This document shows, piece by piece, positions 51,996 through 60,904 of a stretch of 64,000 nucleotides of DNA. The stretch is taken from positions 186,001-250,000 of the forward strand of contig CAVXPU010000002.1 of the NCBI GenBank assembly GCA_963763855.1, written 5' to 3'. Position 1 is the stretch's first letter. Each line of letters begins with the position of its first letter. The DNA comes from JAIBCC01 sp963763855. GTDB lineage: Bacteria > Acidobacteriota > Blastocatellia > Pyrinomonadales > Pyrinomonadaceae. A program made the translations under genes and the position numbers. Under the pieces are notes generated by a model. It was not told the origin of the DNA, ran no database searches, and worked only from the letters and a program-made list of their open reading frames with translations.

Positions 51996-53156
51996 ATGAA
52001 TAAAAATTCTGATGAGGACGATAATCCATTCAATTTTGAAGACTTCGAACATGAAGAAATTCAATTTGAAGACATGCCGAGCGAGAGCGAAAAGGTAAAA
52101 ACCTTTGTTGCGGGATTGCCTTTACTGAATCCGCGTGAGATTTTTACGGAGCTTAATAAACTTGGTTATAAAGGGCAAGATGAGCAGCGTCAGGCATTAT
52201 CTTTAATGGCTTATCGTCACGTTCGCCGCCTCAAAAGATTGCACGTAGAAGGTGTAAATCGCGAGGATTTGCCGACCAAACAAAATGTTTTGATGATAGG
52301 ACCTACGGGTTGCGGAAAAACATATTTGGTTGAATTGCTTTTCGAAAAAATATTCAAAATTCCAACTGTAATTGTTGATATCACAAGCTTTACGGAAAGC
52401 GGATATGTTGGCGACAGCGTTAATACAATCCTAACCAGATTAATTTTGCATGCCGACAGCGATCCGCATTTGGCACAATGCGGCGTAATTTGTTTGGATG
52501 AATTCGATAAGCTTGCGTCGTCCGGGAGCAGTGCGAGATTTGCCGGACAAGGTACAACCAAAGACGTTTCGGGCTACGGCGTTCAGCGTGAACTTTTGGC
52601 GATGCTCCAAGGTACAACTATAACAGTGCCAATGGATTACGGGTTTTCTGAATTTGGTTATCGGGCAGAGCTTTCAACCCAAGACATTCCTTTCGTAGTC
52701 TGCGGAGCGTTTTCAGGTTTTGAAGAAATACTGAAAGAAAATCGTGCGAATATTGGTTTTCAACAAAAAAACCAGACAGATGCAGAAATTCTGACCGAGC
52801 AAGAAGCCCAATCATTTCAAAGATTTGGATTTTTGCCCGAATTGATAGGCAGATTTTCTCGCATCGTAACTTTTCCGAAACTTTCCCACGAGATCTTGCA
52901 GGAAATTTTATCGGCAAATATCTTGCCGCAATTTGAAAATGAATTTGCGGGAGAAGGCTTAAAACTCGACGTAACTGCTCAAGCTATTGATTTTATCGTC
53001 AAACGTTGTGAAAAACGCGGAACCGGGGCGAGAGGTTTGCAAACCGAATTGATCGGAGCGGTTGAATCAGCAGCATTCGACACTTTCGGAGCGGGAAAAG
53101 GCGGCGAAATCGTCATTAAATCAAACGGCGAAAAGCTAACAAGCGAAGTGAAATAA
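51996..53156 (+). CDS. ClpX-like AAA+ ATPase without the N-terminal zinc-binding domain
   Basis: A 386-residue AAA+ ATPase related to ClpX: Walker A GPTGCGKT at 102-109, Walker B CLDEFD at 166-171, the arginine/sensor region near LPELIGRFSRIV, and the C-terminal small domain (GEGLKLDVTAQAID, RCEKRGTGARGLQTELI). The N-terminal 40 residues are acidic and polar, replacing the zinc ribbon of true ClpX, so it may act on a restricted set of substrates or with another partner. It follows the AIM24 gene and precedes the Dabb gene by 6 nt. Confidence 0.85.
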   Translation: MNKNSDEDDNPFNFEDFEHEEIQFEDMPSESEKVKTFVAGLPLLNPREIFTELNKLGYKGQDEQRQALSLMAYRHVRRLKRLHVEGVNREDLPTKQNVLMIGPTGCGKTYLVELLFEKIFKIPTVIVDITSFTESGYVGDSVNTILTRLILHADSDPHLAQCGVICLDEFDKLASSGSSARFAGQGTTKDVSGYGVQRELLAMLQGTTITVPMDYGFSEFGYRAELSTQDIPFVVCGAFSGFEEILKENRANIGFQQKNQTDAEILTEQEAQSFQRFGFLPELIGRFSRIVTFPKLSHEILQEILSANILPQFENEFAGEGLKLDVTAQAIDFIVKRCEKRGTGARGLQTELIGAVESAAFDTFGAGKGGEIVIKSNGEKLTSEVK

Positions 53157-53162
53157 AAAATT

Positions 53163-53453
53163 ATGCTGACACATATTGTTTGCTGGAAATACAACTCTGA
53201 AGCGACCGAAGATCAACGAACAGAACATTTAACTAGGTTAAGAAATTTACCAAATCAGATTCCGGATATTATTAATTTCAATGTTGGAACAGATATTTTG
53301 CATCTCGAAAGATCATATAACACAGGTTTAGTAGCTATATTTGCTGACCGTGCTGCTCTCGATGCCTATACAATTCATCCGGCTCATCAAGAAGTTGTAA
53401 CGATAGGAAGAGCAATTTCGGCACATGTTGTTTCGGTTGATTTTGTTGTCTGA
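53163..53453 (+). CDS. Dabb (stress-responsive alpha/beta barrel) family protein
   Basis: A 96-residue ferredoxin-like protein starting MLTHIVCWKYNSEATEDQR, then IINFNVGTDI and YTIHPAHQEVV near the C-terminus, matching the Dabb family. Usually an oligomeric small protein of unknown catalytic role. It follows the ClpX-like gene by 6 nt, so the three genes AIM24-ClpX-like-Dabb probably form one transcript. Confidence 0.85.
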   Translation: MLTHIVCWKYNSEATEDQRTEHLTRLRNLPNQIPDIINFNVGTDILHLERSYNTGLVAIFADRAALDAYTIHPAHQEVVTIGRAISAHVVSVDFVV

Positions 53454-53589
53454 TTTTCAGAGAATTTAAGCGGCAGAAACACACAAGAAGTAACTGCTAA
53501 CACGCCCTTGTGTACACGCGAACTTCGGCTTGAAAGGGATTAATCTTTGCAACTTTGCGACTTTTCCTTAAATTTATGTCGATAAAGTT

Positions 53590-54591
53590 ATGAAAGCAGT
53601 TCATGTAAAAGAATTTGGCGGGACAGAAAATCTCGAAATTCGCGAGGTTGAAAATCCCGCAAAGCCAACGGGAAATGAGGTCTTGGTTTCGGTTAAAGCT
53701 GCGGGGTTAAATCGTGCTGATATATTGCAAAGAAAGGGTTTATATCCTGCTCCAAGCGGTTATCCTGAGCGAATTTTGGGTTTGGAATTTGCCGGAGAAG
53801 TGGCAGAAATTGGCGAAAATTCGACTGGTTTTCAGATCGGCGACAGAGTTTTTGGGATTACGGCTGGTGGTGCTCAGGCGGAATATTTATTAAGTGATGC
53901 CAGTTTTTTAGTTAAGATTCCAGACAATTTGAATTTTACAGAAGCCGCCGCGATTCCGGAAGCATTTATTACGGCTCACGATGCAATTTTTACGCAGGGC
54001 AATTTGCAAAATAGTGAGACGCTTTTAATTCACGCGGTTGGTTCGGGAGTTGGTTTAGCTGCTTTGCAATTAGCTAAAGCAAGAAATATCAAAGTCTTGG
54101 GGACTTCGCGGACTCTGAAAAAACTTGAAGCCGCAAATAAATTTGGACTCGACCATCCGATTCTAGCGAATATGAATTTAATCGATGCTCCAAATGAATT
54201 TGCGGAAATTGTCAGGCATTTCACAGATGGGAAAGGTGTTGATGTGATTTTGGACCTAGTTGGTGCGAAATATTTTCAGGCGAATTTAGAAAGCCTGAGT
54301 TTGAAAGGTCGTTTGATTTTAGTTGGATTAACGAGCGGACGTAAGGCAGAATTTGATGTGGGAATCGCTCTGGCGAAACGTCTGAAAATTGTCGGAACAG
54401 TTTTGCGTTCGCGTTCTACCGTCGAAAAAGCTGAAGCTACGGCGAAATTTGCTCAAGATGCGATTCCTCTATTAGAATCAGGCGTGATCAGACCAAATCT
54501 CGACCGCGTTTTTGAATTCAACGAAATTCGTCAGGCACACGAATATCTGGAATCAAATGAAAGTTTCGGCAAGGTCGTATTAAAGCTCTAG
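53590..54591 (+). CDS. NAD(P)H:quinone oxidoreductase (zinc-free MDR family)
   Basis: A 333-residue medium-chain reductase resembling quinone oxidoreductases (qorB/PIG3 type). It has MKAVHVKEFGGTENLEIREVE, then RADILQRKGLYPAPSG and LGLEFAGEV. The Rossmann fold has LLIHAVGSGVGLAALQLAKA, then the nucleotide-binding stretch, and EFGTAL-like C-terminal elements. No catalytic zinc Cys ligands are seen. It reduces quinones or alpha,beta-unsaturated carbonyls. Its 3' end overlaps a convergent gene by 4 nt. Confidence 0.88.
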   Translation: MKAVHVKEFGGTENLEIREVENPAKPTGNEVLVSVKAAGLNRADILQRKGLYPAPSGYPERILGLEFAGEVAEIGENSTGFQIGDRVFGITAGGAQAEYLLSDASFLVKIPDNLNFTEAAAIPEAFITAHDAIFTQGNLQNSETLLIHAVGSGVGLAALQLAKARNIKVLGTSRTLKKLEAANKFGLDHPILANMNLIDAPNEFAEIVRHFTDGKGVDVILDLVGAKYFQANLESLSLKGRLILVGLTSGRKAEFDVGIALAKRLKIVGTVLRSRSTVEKAEATAKFAQDAIPLLESGVIRPNLDRVFEFNEIRQAHEYLESNESFGKVVLKL

Positions 54592-54875
54592 TTCGCGATT
54601 CTTTGTGCGGCTTCGTCCGTAATGATACAAATACCAGAAACCTTTTCTTTTTCAAGTTTTGCCGCTAAATTTTGAGCTTCATCGTACGAAAGACTGCTCG
54701 CAGCCACAGTTTCAAAAGTGACGACAGACCACATTGGTTCGCTCAATTCACTAGGAAAATTTAGGTCTTCTACGATTTGCTCTGCTGGGGCGACATTTTG
54801 AGCAGTCTCTAAATTACTAAACATTCTACTTTCCTCGCTTTCCGGTTCTGTCATTCCAAATACTGTTGCTGGCAT
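54588..54875 (-). CDS. hypothetical small protein
   Basis: A 95-residue acidic protein with no signal peptide; the C-terminal half reads MWSVVTFETVAASSLSYDEA then NLAAKLEKEKVSGICIITDEAAQRIA, a possible regulatory or adaptor fold. It is convergent with the quinone oxidoreductase gene (4-nt overlap). No family recognised; coding potential moderate. Confidence 0.5.
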   Translation of the reverse strand: MPATVFGMTEPESEESRMFSNLETAQNVAPAEQIVEDLNFPSELSEPMWSVVTFETVAASSLSYDEAQNLAAKLEKEKVSGICIITDEAAQRIAN

Positions 54876-55066
54876 CTTTCCAAGTCCTTCTTTATTTTAA
54901 GCTATGGAAAAACTCTACACAACATTTATTTAATTGTAAAAAGTTTCAACAACTTTGTAATTTCAGAAATCCCTCAAAATAGAGTAGTGGGTCAGTTTGA
55001 TATTCGAGAAAAGTTTAATGACGATTTTTGAAGTCGTGCAACATTTTCATAGCAAAAAACAATTCT

Positions 55067-55220
55067 TTTAGCCACGTCCGTTTACGGCGTGGTTATTGTT
55101 AATCAAAGGTCCGAAGGGCGTTTTAACGTCCTTGTCGTCTCGCCAAACGGATAAGGACGTTAAAACGCCCTCACATGATACCGCCTAACCTAAACCACGC
55201 CGTAAACGGACGTGGCTAAA
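55067..55220. repeat. nested long palindrome (28-bp outer and 18-bp inner arms)
   Basis: Outer arms 55067-55094 and 55193-55220 are perfect 28-bp inverted copies; inner arms 55116-55133 and 55153-55170 are perfect 18-bp copies. Together they give a 154-bp two-hairpin structure in the 400-nt gap between the small hypothetical gene and the SDR gene. GC-rich, no T-tract. Nothing else is recognised in this gap. Confidence 0.88.
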
Positions 55221-55270
55221 TTAAATCTCTTATCAATGCAATCTGACCCACCACCCAAAATAGACTCAAT

Positions 55271-55318
55271 TTTGCAATGAATAGCCATTCAGTTATAATC
55301 AAAATGAATAGTCATTCA
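55271..55318 (+). promoter_or_regulatory. promoter with tandem TetR-type operators
   Basis: TGAATAGCCATTCA (55278-55291) and TGAATAGTCATTCA (55305-55318) are near-identical 14-bp palindromes 27 nt apart. TATAAT (55294-55299) lies between them with TTTGCA 17 nt upstream (55271-55276) as -35. The two sites flank the -10 box, so a dimeric repressor would block the promoter of the next gene. TetR/FadR-type operator by resemblance. Confidence 0.55.
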
Positions 55319-55333
55319 GTTTTTTGTAATATA

Positions 55334-56407
55334 ATGAGTAAATTTACCGAAACAGTTTTTATCACAGGTTTTCCGGGTTTTATCGCCGGAAGATTGGTCG
55401 CCAAATTAGCGAATAGCGAAACGCAATTTTTCTTGCTGGTGCAAAAGAATTTCGTTGAAAAAGCGATGGAAGAAGTGAATAAACTTTCAGATCAGACAAA
55501 AACTCCGCTCGAAAATTTTGCTATTATCGAAGGTGATATCGTAAGAGGGAATTTAGGTATTTCACCCGAAGATTTAGAAATTGTGCGGAATGAAACAACT
55601 TCGATTTTTCATTTGGCAGCGGTTTATGATCTGGCGGTGGCGAAAAGCGTCGGGTTTGCCGTAAATGTTGAAGGCACGAAAAACGTTAATGAATTGGTCA
55701 AGAATTGTAAAAAGCTGAGACGGTACAATTATATTTCAACCTGTTATGTAGCCGGAAAACGCAAAGGATTAGTTACGGAAAATGAACTAAATCACGAGGC
55801 AGGTTTTCATAATTTTTATGATGAAACGAAGTATTTAGCGGAAGTTGAAGTTGAAAATTTGAAAGCGGATTATCCGGTTACGATCTTTCGCCCGGCGGTC
55901 GTAGTTGGCGATTCGAAAACCGGTGAGACTGTAAAATATGACGGTATCTACTATGTTATCAACTACATACGAAAGTTCCCCGCGTTATTTCGCCTGATAA
56001 ATGTCGGCAACGATGAGGTGAAGGTTAATCTCGTTCCGGTGGATTTTGTGGTTGACGGCATTTTTGCACTTTCAAAAGACGAAGCCGCGATTGGCAAAAC
56101 TATCGCTCTCGCAGATCCGAATGCTTTAACTACAGCAGAAGCGTGTGATGCTATTTCAGAAGCAATTTGCGGCAAAAAATCGATTGCCAAACTGCCGCCG
56201 ACATTGATGCAAAAGATTTTGATGCTTCCATTTACGCCTGCGTTTAGCGGTCTCCCGCATGAAGGCGTTCCATATTTTTTCTCGCCGCAAGAATTTGATA
56301 CAAGCATCGCCACCGAACTTCTTTCAAAACATAATATCTCGTGTCCGAATTTTAAGGATTACGCTAAAACGCTAGTTGAATTCGTTGAAACTCATCCAAA
56401 ACTCTAA
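55334..56407 (+). CDS. SDR/fatty-acyl-CoA-reductase-like oxidoreductase
   Basis: About 357 residues from the ATG at 55334 (an upstream in-frame ATG at 55277 lies in the operator region). The NAD(P)-binding start is ETVFITGFPGFIAGRLVAKLAN, with an NAD_binding_4/male-sterility-like pattern including FHLAAVYDLAV, YISTCYVAGKRKGLV and YDETKYLAE (YxxxK). The presence of TetR-type operators fits a fatty-acid-responsive gene. Substrate is unknown but acyl-CoA or acyl-ACP is a fair guess. Confidence 0.75.
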   Translation: MSKFTETVFITGFPGFIAGRLVAKLANSETQFFLLVQKNFVEKAMEEVNKLSDQTKTPLENFAIIEGDIVRGNLGISPEDLEIVRNETTSIFHLAAVYDLAVAKSVGFAVNVEGTKNVNELVKNCKKLRRYNYISTCYVAGKRKGLVTENELNHEAGFHNFYDETKYLAEVEVENLKADYPVTIFRPAVVVGDSKTGETVKYDGIYYVINYIRKFPALFRLINVGNDEVKVNLVPVDFVVDGIFALSKDEAAIGKTIALADPNALTTAEACDAISEAICGKKSIAKLPPTLMQKILMLPFTPAFSGLPHEGVPYFFSPQEFDTSIATELLSKHNISCPNFKDYAKTLVEFVETHPKL

Positions 56408-56446
56408 CAAAAACCCTTCTCAGTAAAATTTTGTTATAATCTCTCT

Positions 56447-57565
56447 ATGAAAATTGCCGTTGCGATGAGTGGCGGGGTTGATTCATCGTCAGCCGCCGCA
56501 CTCTTAAAAGAACAAGGACACGAATTGGTTGGTTTTACGATGCAATTGTGGAATCAGCGTCGGAATATCAACGTTGACGAAAACGGCGATTCGCTGCCGT
56601 CGCGTTGCTGTTCGCTCGATGATGTTTACGATGCACGCCGGGTTGCTGAAACCCTCGGCTTTCCGTTTTATGTTTTGAATTTGGAGAAAGATTTCGAGCG
56701 TGATGTTGTTAATCCATTTGTTGACAGTTATTTACAAGGTGAAACTCCGATTCCGTGCGTCGCCTGCAATTCGCAATTAAAATTCAATTCGCTCGACAAA
56801 ATGGCGTTGAGTTTGGGTTGCGATAAGGTTGCAACCGGGCATTACGCACGAGTTGAATTTGACGAAACGGCGAATCGCTACAGACTATTTCGCGGCAAAA
56901 ATCATTGGAAGGATCAGACATATTTTCTATGGGAATTAAAGCAAGATCAGCTTTCACGCTCGTTGTTTCCGCTTGGCGAAATGCTTAAAAGCGAAGTCCG
57001 CGATATTGCGAGAGAAGCCAATCTTTACACCGCTGAAAAGCAGGAATCGCAAGAAATTTGTTTTGTTCCGGACGGCAAATATTCGGAATTTATCGATCGC
57101 TATCTTTCGCACGAAGATCGCACCGATGAAATCCCAACCAGCGGCGAAATCGTCAACGCCGAAGGCAAGATTCTAGGCGAACACACGGGAATTCACCGCT
57201 ACACAATCGGACAACGCAGAGGTTTGGGAATCGCTCACGAAAAACCGCTGTATGTTACGAAAATCGAACGGCTGAAAAATCAAATTATTGTCGGCGAAAA
57301 AGAAGATTTAGGCTCAATCGAATTTGTTGCGAAAGGCGTAAATTGGGTCGCGTTTGATGAACCAAGTGAAGCGGTTCGAGCAAAAGTAAAAGTCCGATAC
57401 CGCCACGAACCTGCATCTGCGACCATTTACGCACTCGCGGACGCACACGCCCGAATCGTTTTTGACGAACCGCAAGACGCAATCACGCCCGGACAAGCAA
57501 CCGTTTTTTATGACGAAGAAACTTGCGAAGAAGTTGTTGGCGGTGGGTGGATTGTGAAAAAATAG
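56447..57565 (+). CDS. mnmA: tRNA-specific 2-thiouridylase
   Basis: Adds sulphur to U34 of tRNA-Lys, -Glu and -Gln. The 372-residue protein starts MKIAVAMSGGVDSSSAAAL with the PP-loop, contains the catalytic pair C107 (CVACNSQLKF) and C205 (SQEICFV), and has the typical C-terminal beta-barrel. Single complete copy. It lies downstream of the SDR gene and 48 nt upstream of the antitoxin start. Confidence 0.96.
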   Translation: MKIAVAMSGGVDSSSAAALLKEQGHELVGFTMQLWNQRRNINVDENGDSLPSRCCSLDDVYDARRVAETLGFPFYVLNLEKDFERDVVNPFVDSYLQGETPIPCVACNSQLKFNSLDKMALSLGCDKVATGHYARVEFDETANRYRLFRGKNHWKDQTYFLWELKQDQLSRSLFPLGEMLKSEVRDIAREANLYTAEKQESQEICFVPDGKYSEFIDRYLSHEDRTDEIPTSGEIVNAEGKILGEHTGIHRYTIGQRRGLGIAHEKPLYVTKIERLKNQIIVGEKEDLGSIEFVAKGVNWVAFDEPSEAVRAKVKVRYRHEPASATIYALADAHARIVFDEPQDAITPGQATVFYDEETCEEVVGGGWIVKK

Positions 57566-57613
57566 TTCTCTAAATACTGAGAAATGCTCTATAATTCTTC
57601 TGAGGTAAACAAT

Positions 57614-57832
57614 ATGAACACACAGGTTGCCGACATTTTGGAATTAAGTGTCGCGGAAAAAATTCAAATTGTCGAAGATATTTGGGATAGCATCACTAGC
57701 AATCCTGACGACTTACCGTTATCTGAAGCGGAAAAATTGAGATTGGATGAGCGGCTACATGGCTACCAGCAAGCTCCCAATGAAGGAAGTTCATGGAAAT
57801 CTCTGAAAAAGAATCTGCTGCAAACCAAATAG
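57614..57832 (+). CDS. antitoxin of the addiction-module (TIGR02574-like) type
   Basis: A 72-residue acidic helical protein (QVADILELSVAEKIQIVEDI then SEAEKLRLDERLHGYQQAP). The start ATG at 57614 is preferred over an upstream in-frame start at 57584. The pattern VEDIWDSI and LSEAEKxxLDERL fits the small antitoxins paired with RelE/ParE-like toxins. The toxin gene starts 3 nt after its stop. Confidence 0.8.
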   Translation: MNTQVADILELSVAEKIQIVEDIWDSITSNPDDLPLSEAEKLRLDERLHGYQQAPNEGSSWKSLKKNLLQTK

Positions 57833-57835
57833 ACC

Positions 57836-58126
57836 TTGAGAATCTTTTTTTATCGTGAAGCGGAGTTCGAGAGTTGGGAATCGTTCCGATATTACCAAGA
57901 GAAAAGTGAAGGTTTGGGGTTTGAATTCGTACGCTCATTAGATGCCGCTTTGCAATTTCTCACGCGAAATCCATTTATTTACCAAACAATTTACAAAGAA
58001 GTTCGCCGAATTTTGCTTCGCAGATTTCCCTATGCACTTTTTTATTTGGTTGAAGAAAAGCGGATTGTTGTAATTGCCTGCTTTCATCAAAGAAGGAAGG
58101 AATCAGATTGGATACGGAGGGCATAA
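57836..58126 (+). CDS. RelE/ParE-family toxin with TTG start
   Basis: A 96-residue protein with the RelE/ParE fold (EAEFESWESFRYYQEKSEGLG, EFVRSLDAALQFLTRNPFIY, IYKEVRRILLRRFPYALFYLV in short pieces). The in-frame context before position 57836 is a stop, so translation must begin at the TTG. With the antitoxin directly upstream it forms a typical TA operon. Substrate (mRNA or gyrase) is not distinguishable. Confidence 0.82.
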   Translation: MRIFFYREAEFESWESFRYYQEKSEGLGFEFVRSLDAALQFLTRNPFIYQTIYKEVRRILLRRFPYALFYLVEEKRIVVIACFHQRRKESDWIRRA

Positions 58127-58150
58127 GAATTGTTGACGAACCGCAAATTT

Positions 58151-59182
58151 ATGAAAAGGATAGTTTTATTAATTTTATTTTTGCTAGTTTCAGTAAGTGT
58201 TTTCGCCGATCAGGAAAGTTCATTCCCGCCGTACATTGCCGAAACCGCCGATAAAAAGCATATATTCGCAATGCTAAATTGTGATGAAAAAAACTACCAA
58301 AACAATTTTCCTGAGTCAATTTATAAACAATGCGGGATGTACCTAAACGATGGTTCAAATGATCCTCTTTGGACTGTCGATTGGACGGGGGATATATATT
58401 TACCAAATGGAGGTGAATTCATTGTAAAGAGGGGTAAATGGGCGAGAACTTCGGGAAGCTATAAAGAAAAGACTTTATCTTTTTTCTCAAAAGGTGTTTT
58501 ACTGAAGACTTATACGACGAAAGATTTTATAGATTTTCCTTGGTTGTTATTGCACTCATATTCACATTACCGATGGGAAGCAAAAAGTGCGAGAACTTTA
58601 ACCTCTAAAGGTAATGGAGCTTTCTCAAAAATCAATAATGACGAAGGTGTTGAGACCAATGCTGGCATAGAAATTAATGAAGACAATAAGACCTTAAAGA
58701 TAAAAACTGCTCTTAGCGACGAAATTGTATTTAACTTGCAAAATGGTGAAATGATTTCAGCTTTTCGTCCTTCACGAATCGTGTTTGTTTTATTTTCACT
58801 ATTTTCACTTTTGTCGTATATATTACTCCGTCGTAAATTACCCATCTCAAAATTATCAACTTTCTTTATGAGCTTTGTATTCTGCATAGCCATTTTGTTT
58901 GTTCCGTTGTTGTCTGCGGTTTCATTTTTCTTTGATGATAATTTAAGCGATTTACCACCCTCGTACATACTTATACTTAGTCTTGGCATTTGGTCTTTTT
59001 ACCAATTACCAGTGTACATTTACAGTTTTTTCGGAATTTCTTTTGTTAATGAAAGTTCAATTGCGATCAATCAAGATTTACCTCTTTTGTTGTGGGCTTT
59101 GTCCTTTTGGATATTTTGTTTTCTAATTGGGTTTATTTTGGACAGACTTTTTGTAAGATTCTTTTCAAGAAATTCTGTTTAA
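58151..59182 (+). CDS. hypothetical membrane protein with N-terminal periplasmic domain
   Basis: About 343 residues from the ATG at 58151. A signal peptide (MKRIVLLILFLLVSVSVFAD) is followed by a soluble domain of about 170 residues, then four or so transmembrane helices in the C-terminal half. No family recognised. It sits downstream of the TA pair and uses AT-rich codons like its neighbours. Confidence 0.5.
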   Translation: MKRIVLLILFLLVSVSVFADQESSFPPYIAETADKKHIFAMLNCDEKNYQNNFPESIYKQCGMYLNDGSNDPLWTVDWTGDIYLPNGGEFIVKRGKWARTSGSYKEKTLSFFSKGVLLKTYTTKDFIDFPWLLLHSYSHYRWEAKSARTLTSKGNGAFSKINNDEGVETNAGIEINEDNKTLKIKTALSDEIVFNLQNGEMISAFRPSRIVFVLFSLFSLLSYILLRRKLPISKLSTFFMSFVFCIAILFVPLLSAVSFFFDDNLSDLPPSYILILSLGIWSFYQLPVYIYSFFGISFVNESSIAINQDLPLLLWALSFWIFCFLIGFILDRLFVRFFSRNSV

Positions 59183-59208
59183 CTAAAAGTTAGTTTATAA
59201 TCAGAAAT

Positions 59209-59397
59209 ATGGCAATTACAAAAAAACGATTGAGCAAAACGGCGAAAGAAGCCTTGAAGAAATTGAACGAATCAAAACTTTTGGCGGCTTCAAAGGCTTC
59301 GGCGGATCAGAAATCGGGTTCGGAATTCAAGGCTACGGATTCTGTAAATAAGAATTTGACGGCGAATAAAATGCGTCCTAATAAAAAGCGTGGTTAA
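59209..59397 (+). CDS. small basic hypothetical protein
   Basis: A 62-residue lysine-rich protein (AITKKRLSKTAKEALKKLNES, then a Ser/Asn-rich middle and MRPNKKRG tail). It resembles small nucleic-acid- or ribosome-associated proteins but no family is recognised. It precedes the TPR protein by 20 nt on the same strand. Confidence 0.4.
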   Translation: MAITKKRLSKTAKEALKKLNESKLLAASKASADQKSGSEFKATDSVNKNLTANKMRPNKKRG

Positions 59398-59417
59398 TTA
59401 ATTTGGAGCAATTCGTT

Positions 59418-60098
59418 ATGAAACACGAAGCTATTTTCAAAAAAGCACGAAAATTGATTGATGAGCGTGAATTAAATGAAGAGAATCTCGATACGGCGTT
59501 TGATTTGCTGGAAGAAGTTATTGAAAAAGACGCGGATTGCGGTTGGGCGTATGGGTTGATCTCTGAGATTTATTACTGGACGGGTGAATATGCCGATGCG
59601 GACGACAAGCTTTTTAATTTCGAAAAAGGCGTTGAATATGGCAAGCAGGGGGTTGAGGCAGACGAAGGTTCACTTGAGGCAAATTTCTGGTTGGCAGTAA
59701 ATTACGGCAATTTCGGGCAGGAAAAAGGCATTATGAAAAGCCTCGAATTGATCAAGCCGATAAAATCTCATTGCGAACGCGTGATTGAAACTGACGAAAG
59801 TTATTTTTATGGCGGACCTTGGAGAGTTTTGGGAAGACTTTACAACAAAGCTCCGGGTTTTCCTTTTTCAATCGGTGATAACAAAAAGGCGGTTGAATGC
59901 CTGGAGAAAGCGGTCGAATTTGGTCCGAAGTTTTACCTCAATCGTATTTTTATCGCCGAAGCCTATGAATCAGCGCGAAATAAACAAAAAGCCAGAGAAC
60001 ATCTGGAATGGCTGATAAACGCTCCGCTCAATAAAAATCACGAAAAGGAAGATGAAGCTTATAAACGGGACGCGGAAGCGATGCTCGAAAAATTATAA
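59418..60098 (+). CDS. TPR-like protein resembling TRAP-associated TatT
   Basis: A 226-residue helical protein from the ATG at 59418. Tetratricopeptide-like features are LLEEVIEKDADCGWAYGLISEI, FWLAVNYGNFG, and AVECLEKAVEFGPKFYLNRI. The GGPWRVLGRLYNKAPG motif is typical of TatT, a periplasmic or cytoplasmic subunit found with TRAP transporters. No TRAP genes are present. Function remains open. Confidence 0.6.
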   Translation: MKHEAIFKKARKLIDERELNEENLDTAFDLLEEVIEKDADCGWAYGLISEIYYWTGEYADADDKLFNFEKGVEYGKQGVEADEGSLEANFWLAVNYGNFGQEKGIMKSLELIKPIKSHCERVIETDESYFYGGPWRVLGRLYNKAPGFPFSIGDNKKAVECLEKAVEFGPKFYLNRIFIAEAYESARNKQKAREHLEWLINAPLNKNHEKEDEAYKRDAEAMLEKL

Positions 60099-60114
60099 AC
60101 ATTAGATTATAGTG

Positions 60115-60495
60115 CTATTTTTTCCGTCGCAAAATGGCTGATGCTTCTAATCTGCGAGAGCGATTATAGCTGTAATTAAACAATAATTTATTGCCTTTCA
60201 ATCTTGTAATAGTGACATTACCCGTCGGTTCGCATGCCATTCTGTTAAATTTTATGTTTTCTCTGAATCGAGCCGTCGTTTTATTAAAACCGACCAATTT
60301 CCATTCACCGCCACATTTAAGCGAAGGATATTTGACTATGAATTTTCCTCGTTGTGCGTGCAGTTCCATCGTCCAAGTAAAACCGTCGGATGTTTCTCGT
60401 CCTTGCCCTTCCCATTTTCCATAAATCCATTGTTGCGAAAAAGCGATTTGCGAGAAAAATAAGACAAAACTGATTGTTGTTATAAATTTGAACAT
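60115..60495 (-). CDS. secreted hypothetical protein
   Basis: A 126-residue protein with a signal peptide (residues 1-20, ending AFSQQ) and a beta-rich mature part (IYGKWEGQGRETSDGFTWTMEL, WKLVGFNKTTARFRENIKF and CEPTGNVTI). It resembles lipocalin-like or small extracytoplasmic proteins, but no family is recognised. It is convergent with the TPR gene (16 nt between their ends). Confidence 0.5.
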   Translation of the reverse strand: MFKFITTISFVLFFSQIAFSQQWIYGKWEGQGRETSDGFTWTMELHAQRGKFIVKYPSLKCGGEWKLVGFNKTTARFRENIKFNRMACEPTGNVTITRLKGNKLLFNYSYNRSRRLEASAILRRKK

Positions 60496-60904
60496 ATAAT
60501 TTATATCTTGAATGGTTAAAATTTTCTTGATTATAAAACGATTTGAGAAACAGGCAAATTTTTATTTAAGCAAAACTTGGATATTTGTCCCTCGTCTACC
60601 GCTAGACGGTTCTCAACTATTTCAAGCCTGTAATAAATCCAACAACTGTTTCCGAAAAGCTTGGACATTCAACAATCGTTTTGGCTCTAGACGTTTATTA
60701 TCACGCCTTGCCAACAATGCAACAGATGGTTTAGAAAATATGATTTTTAGTAAAACTCGCCATCGCCGTAGATAGTAAACGAAGGTTGAACAGGTAAACG
60801 TTTGGTGGACTGAAAATTCACTTCTTTTAAATCATTGCTATAACAGAGGATTTGATGAAGAATAATTGCACAATACTTATTATCCATAGGAGATTGCTCA
60901 CATT
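60496..60904. other. gene-free intergenic region
   Basis: No convincing gene. A short plus-strand ORF (60512-60775) lacks any coding signal or recognisable motif. A short GTCTACCGCTAGAC-like palindrome lies near 60595. An AGGAG word at about 60889 may be the ribosome site for the next gene. Confidence 0.4.

Noticed and set aside
60512..60775. Short plus-strand ORF
   Set aside because: No ribosome site, no recognisable motif, and codon usage unlike neighbours.
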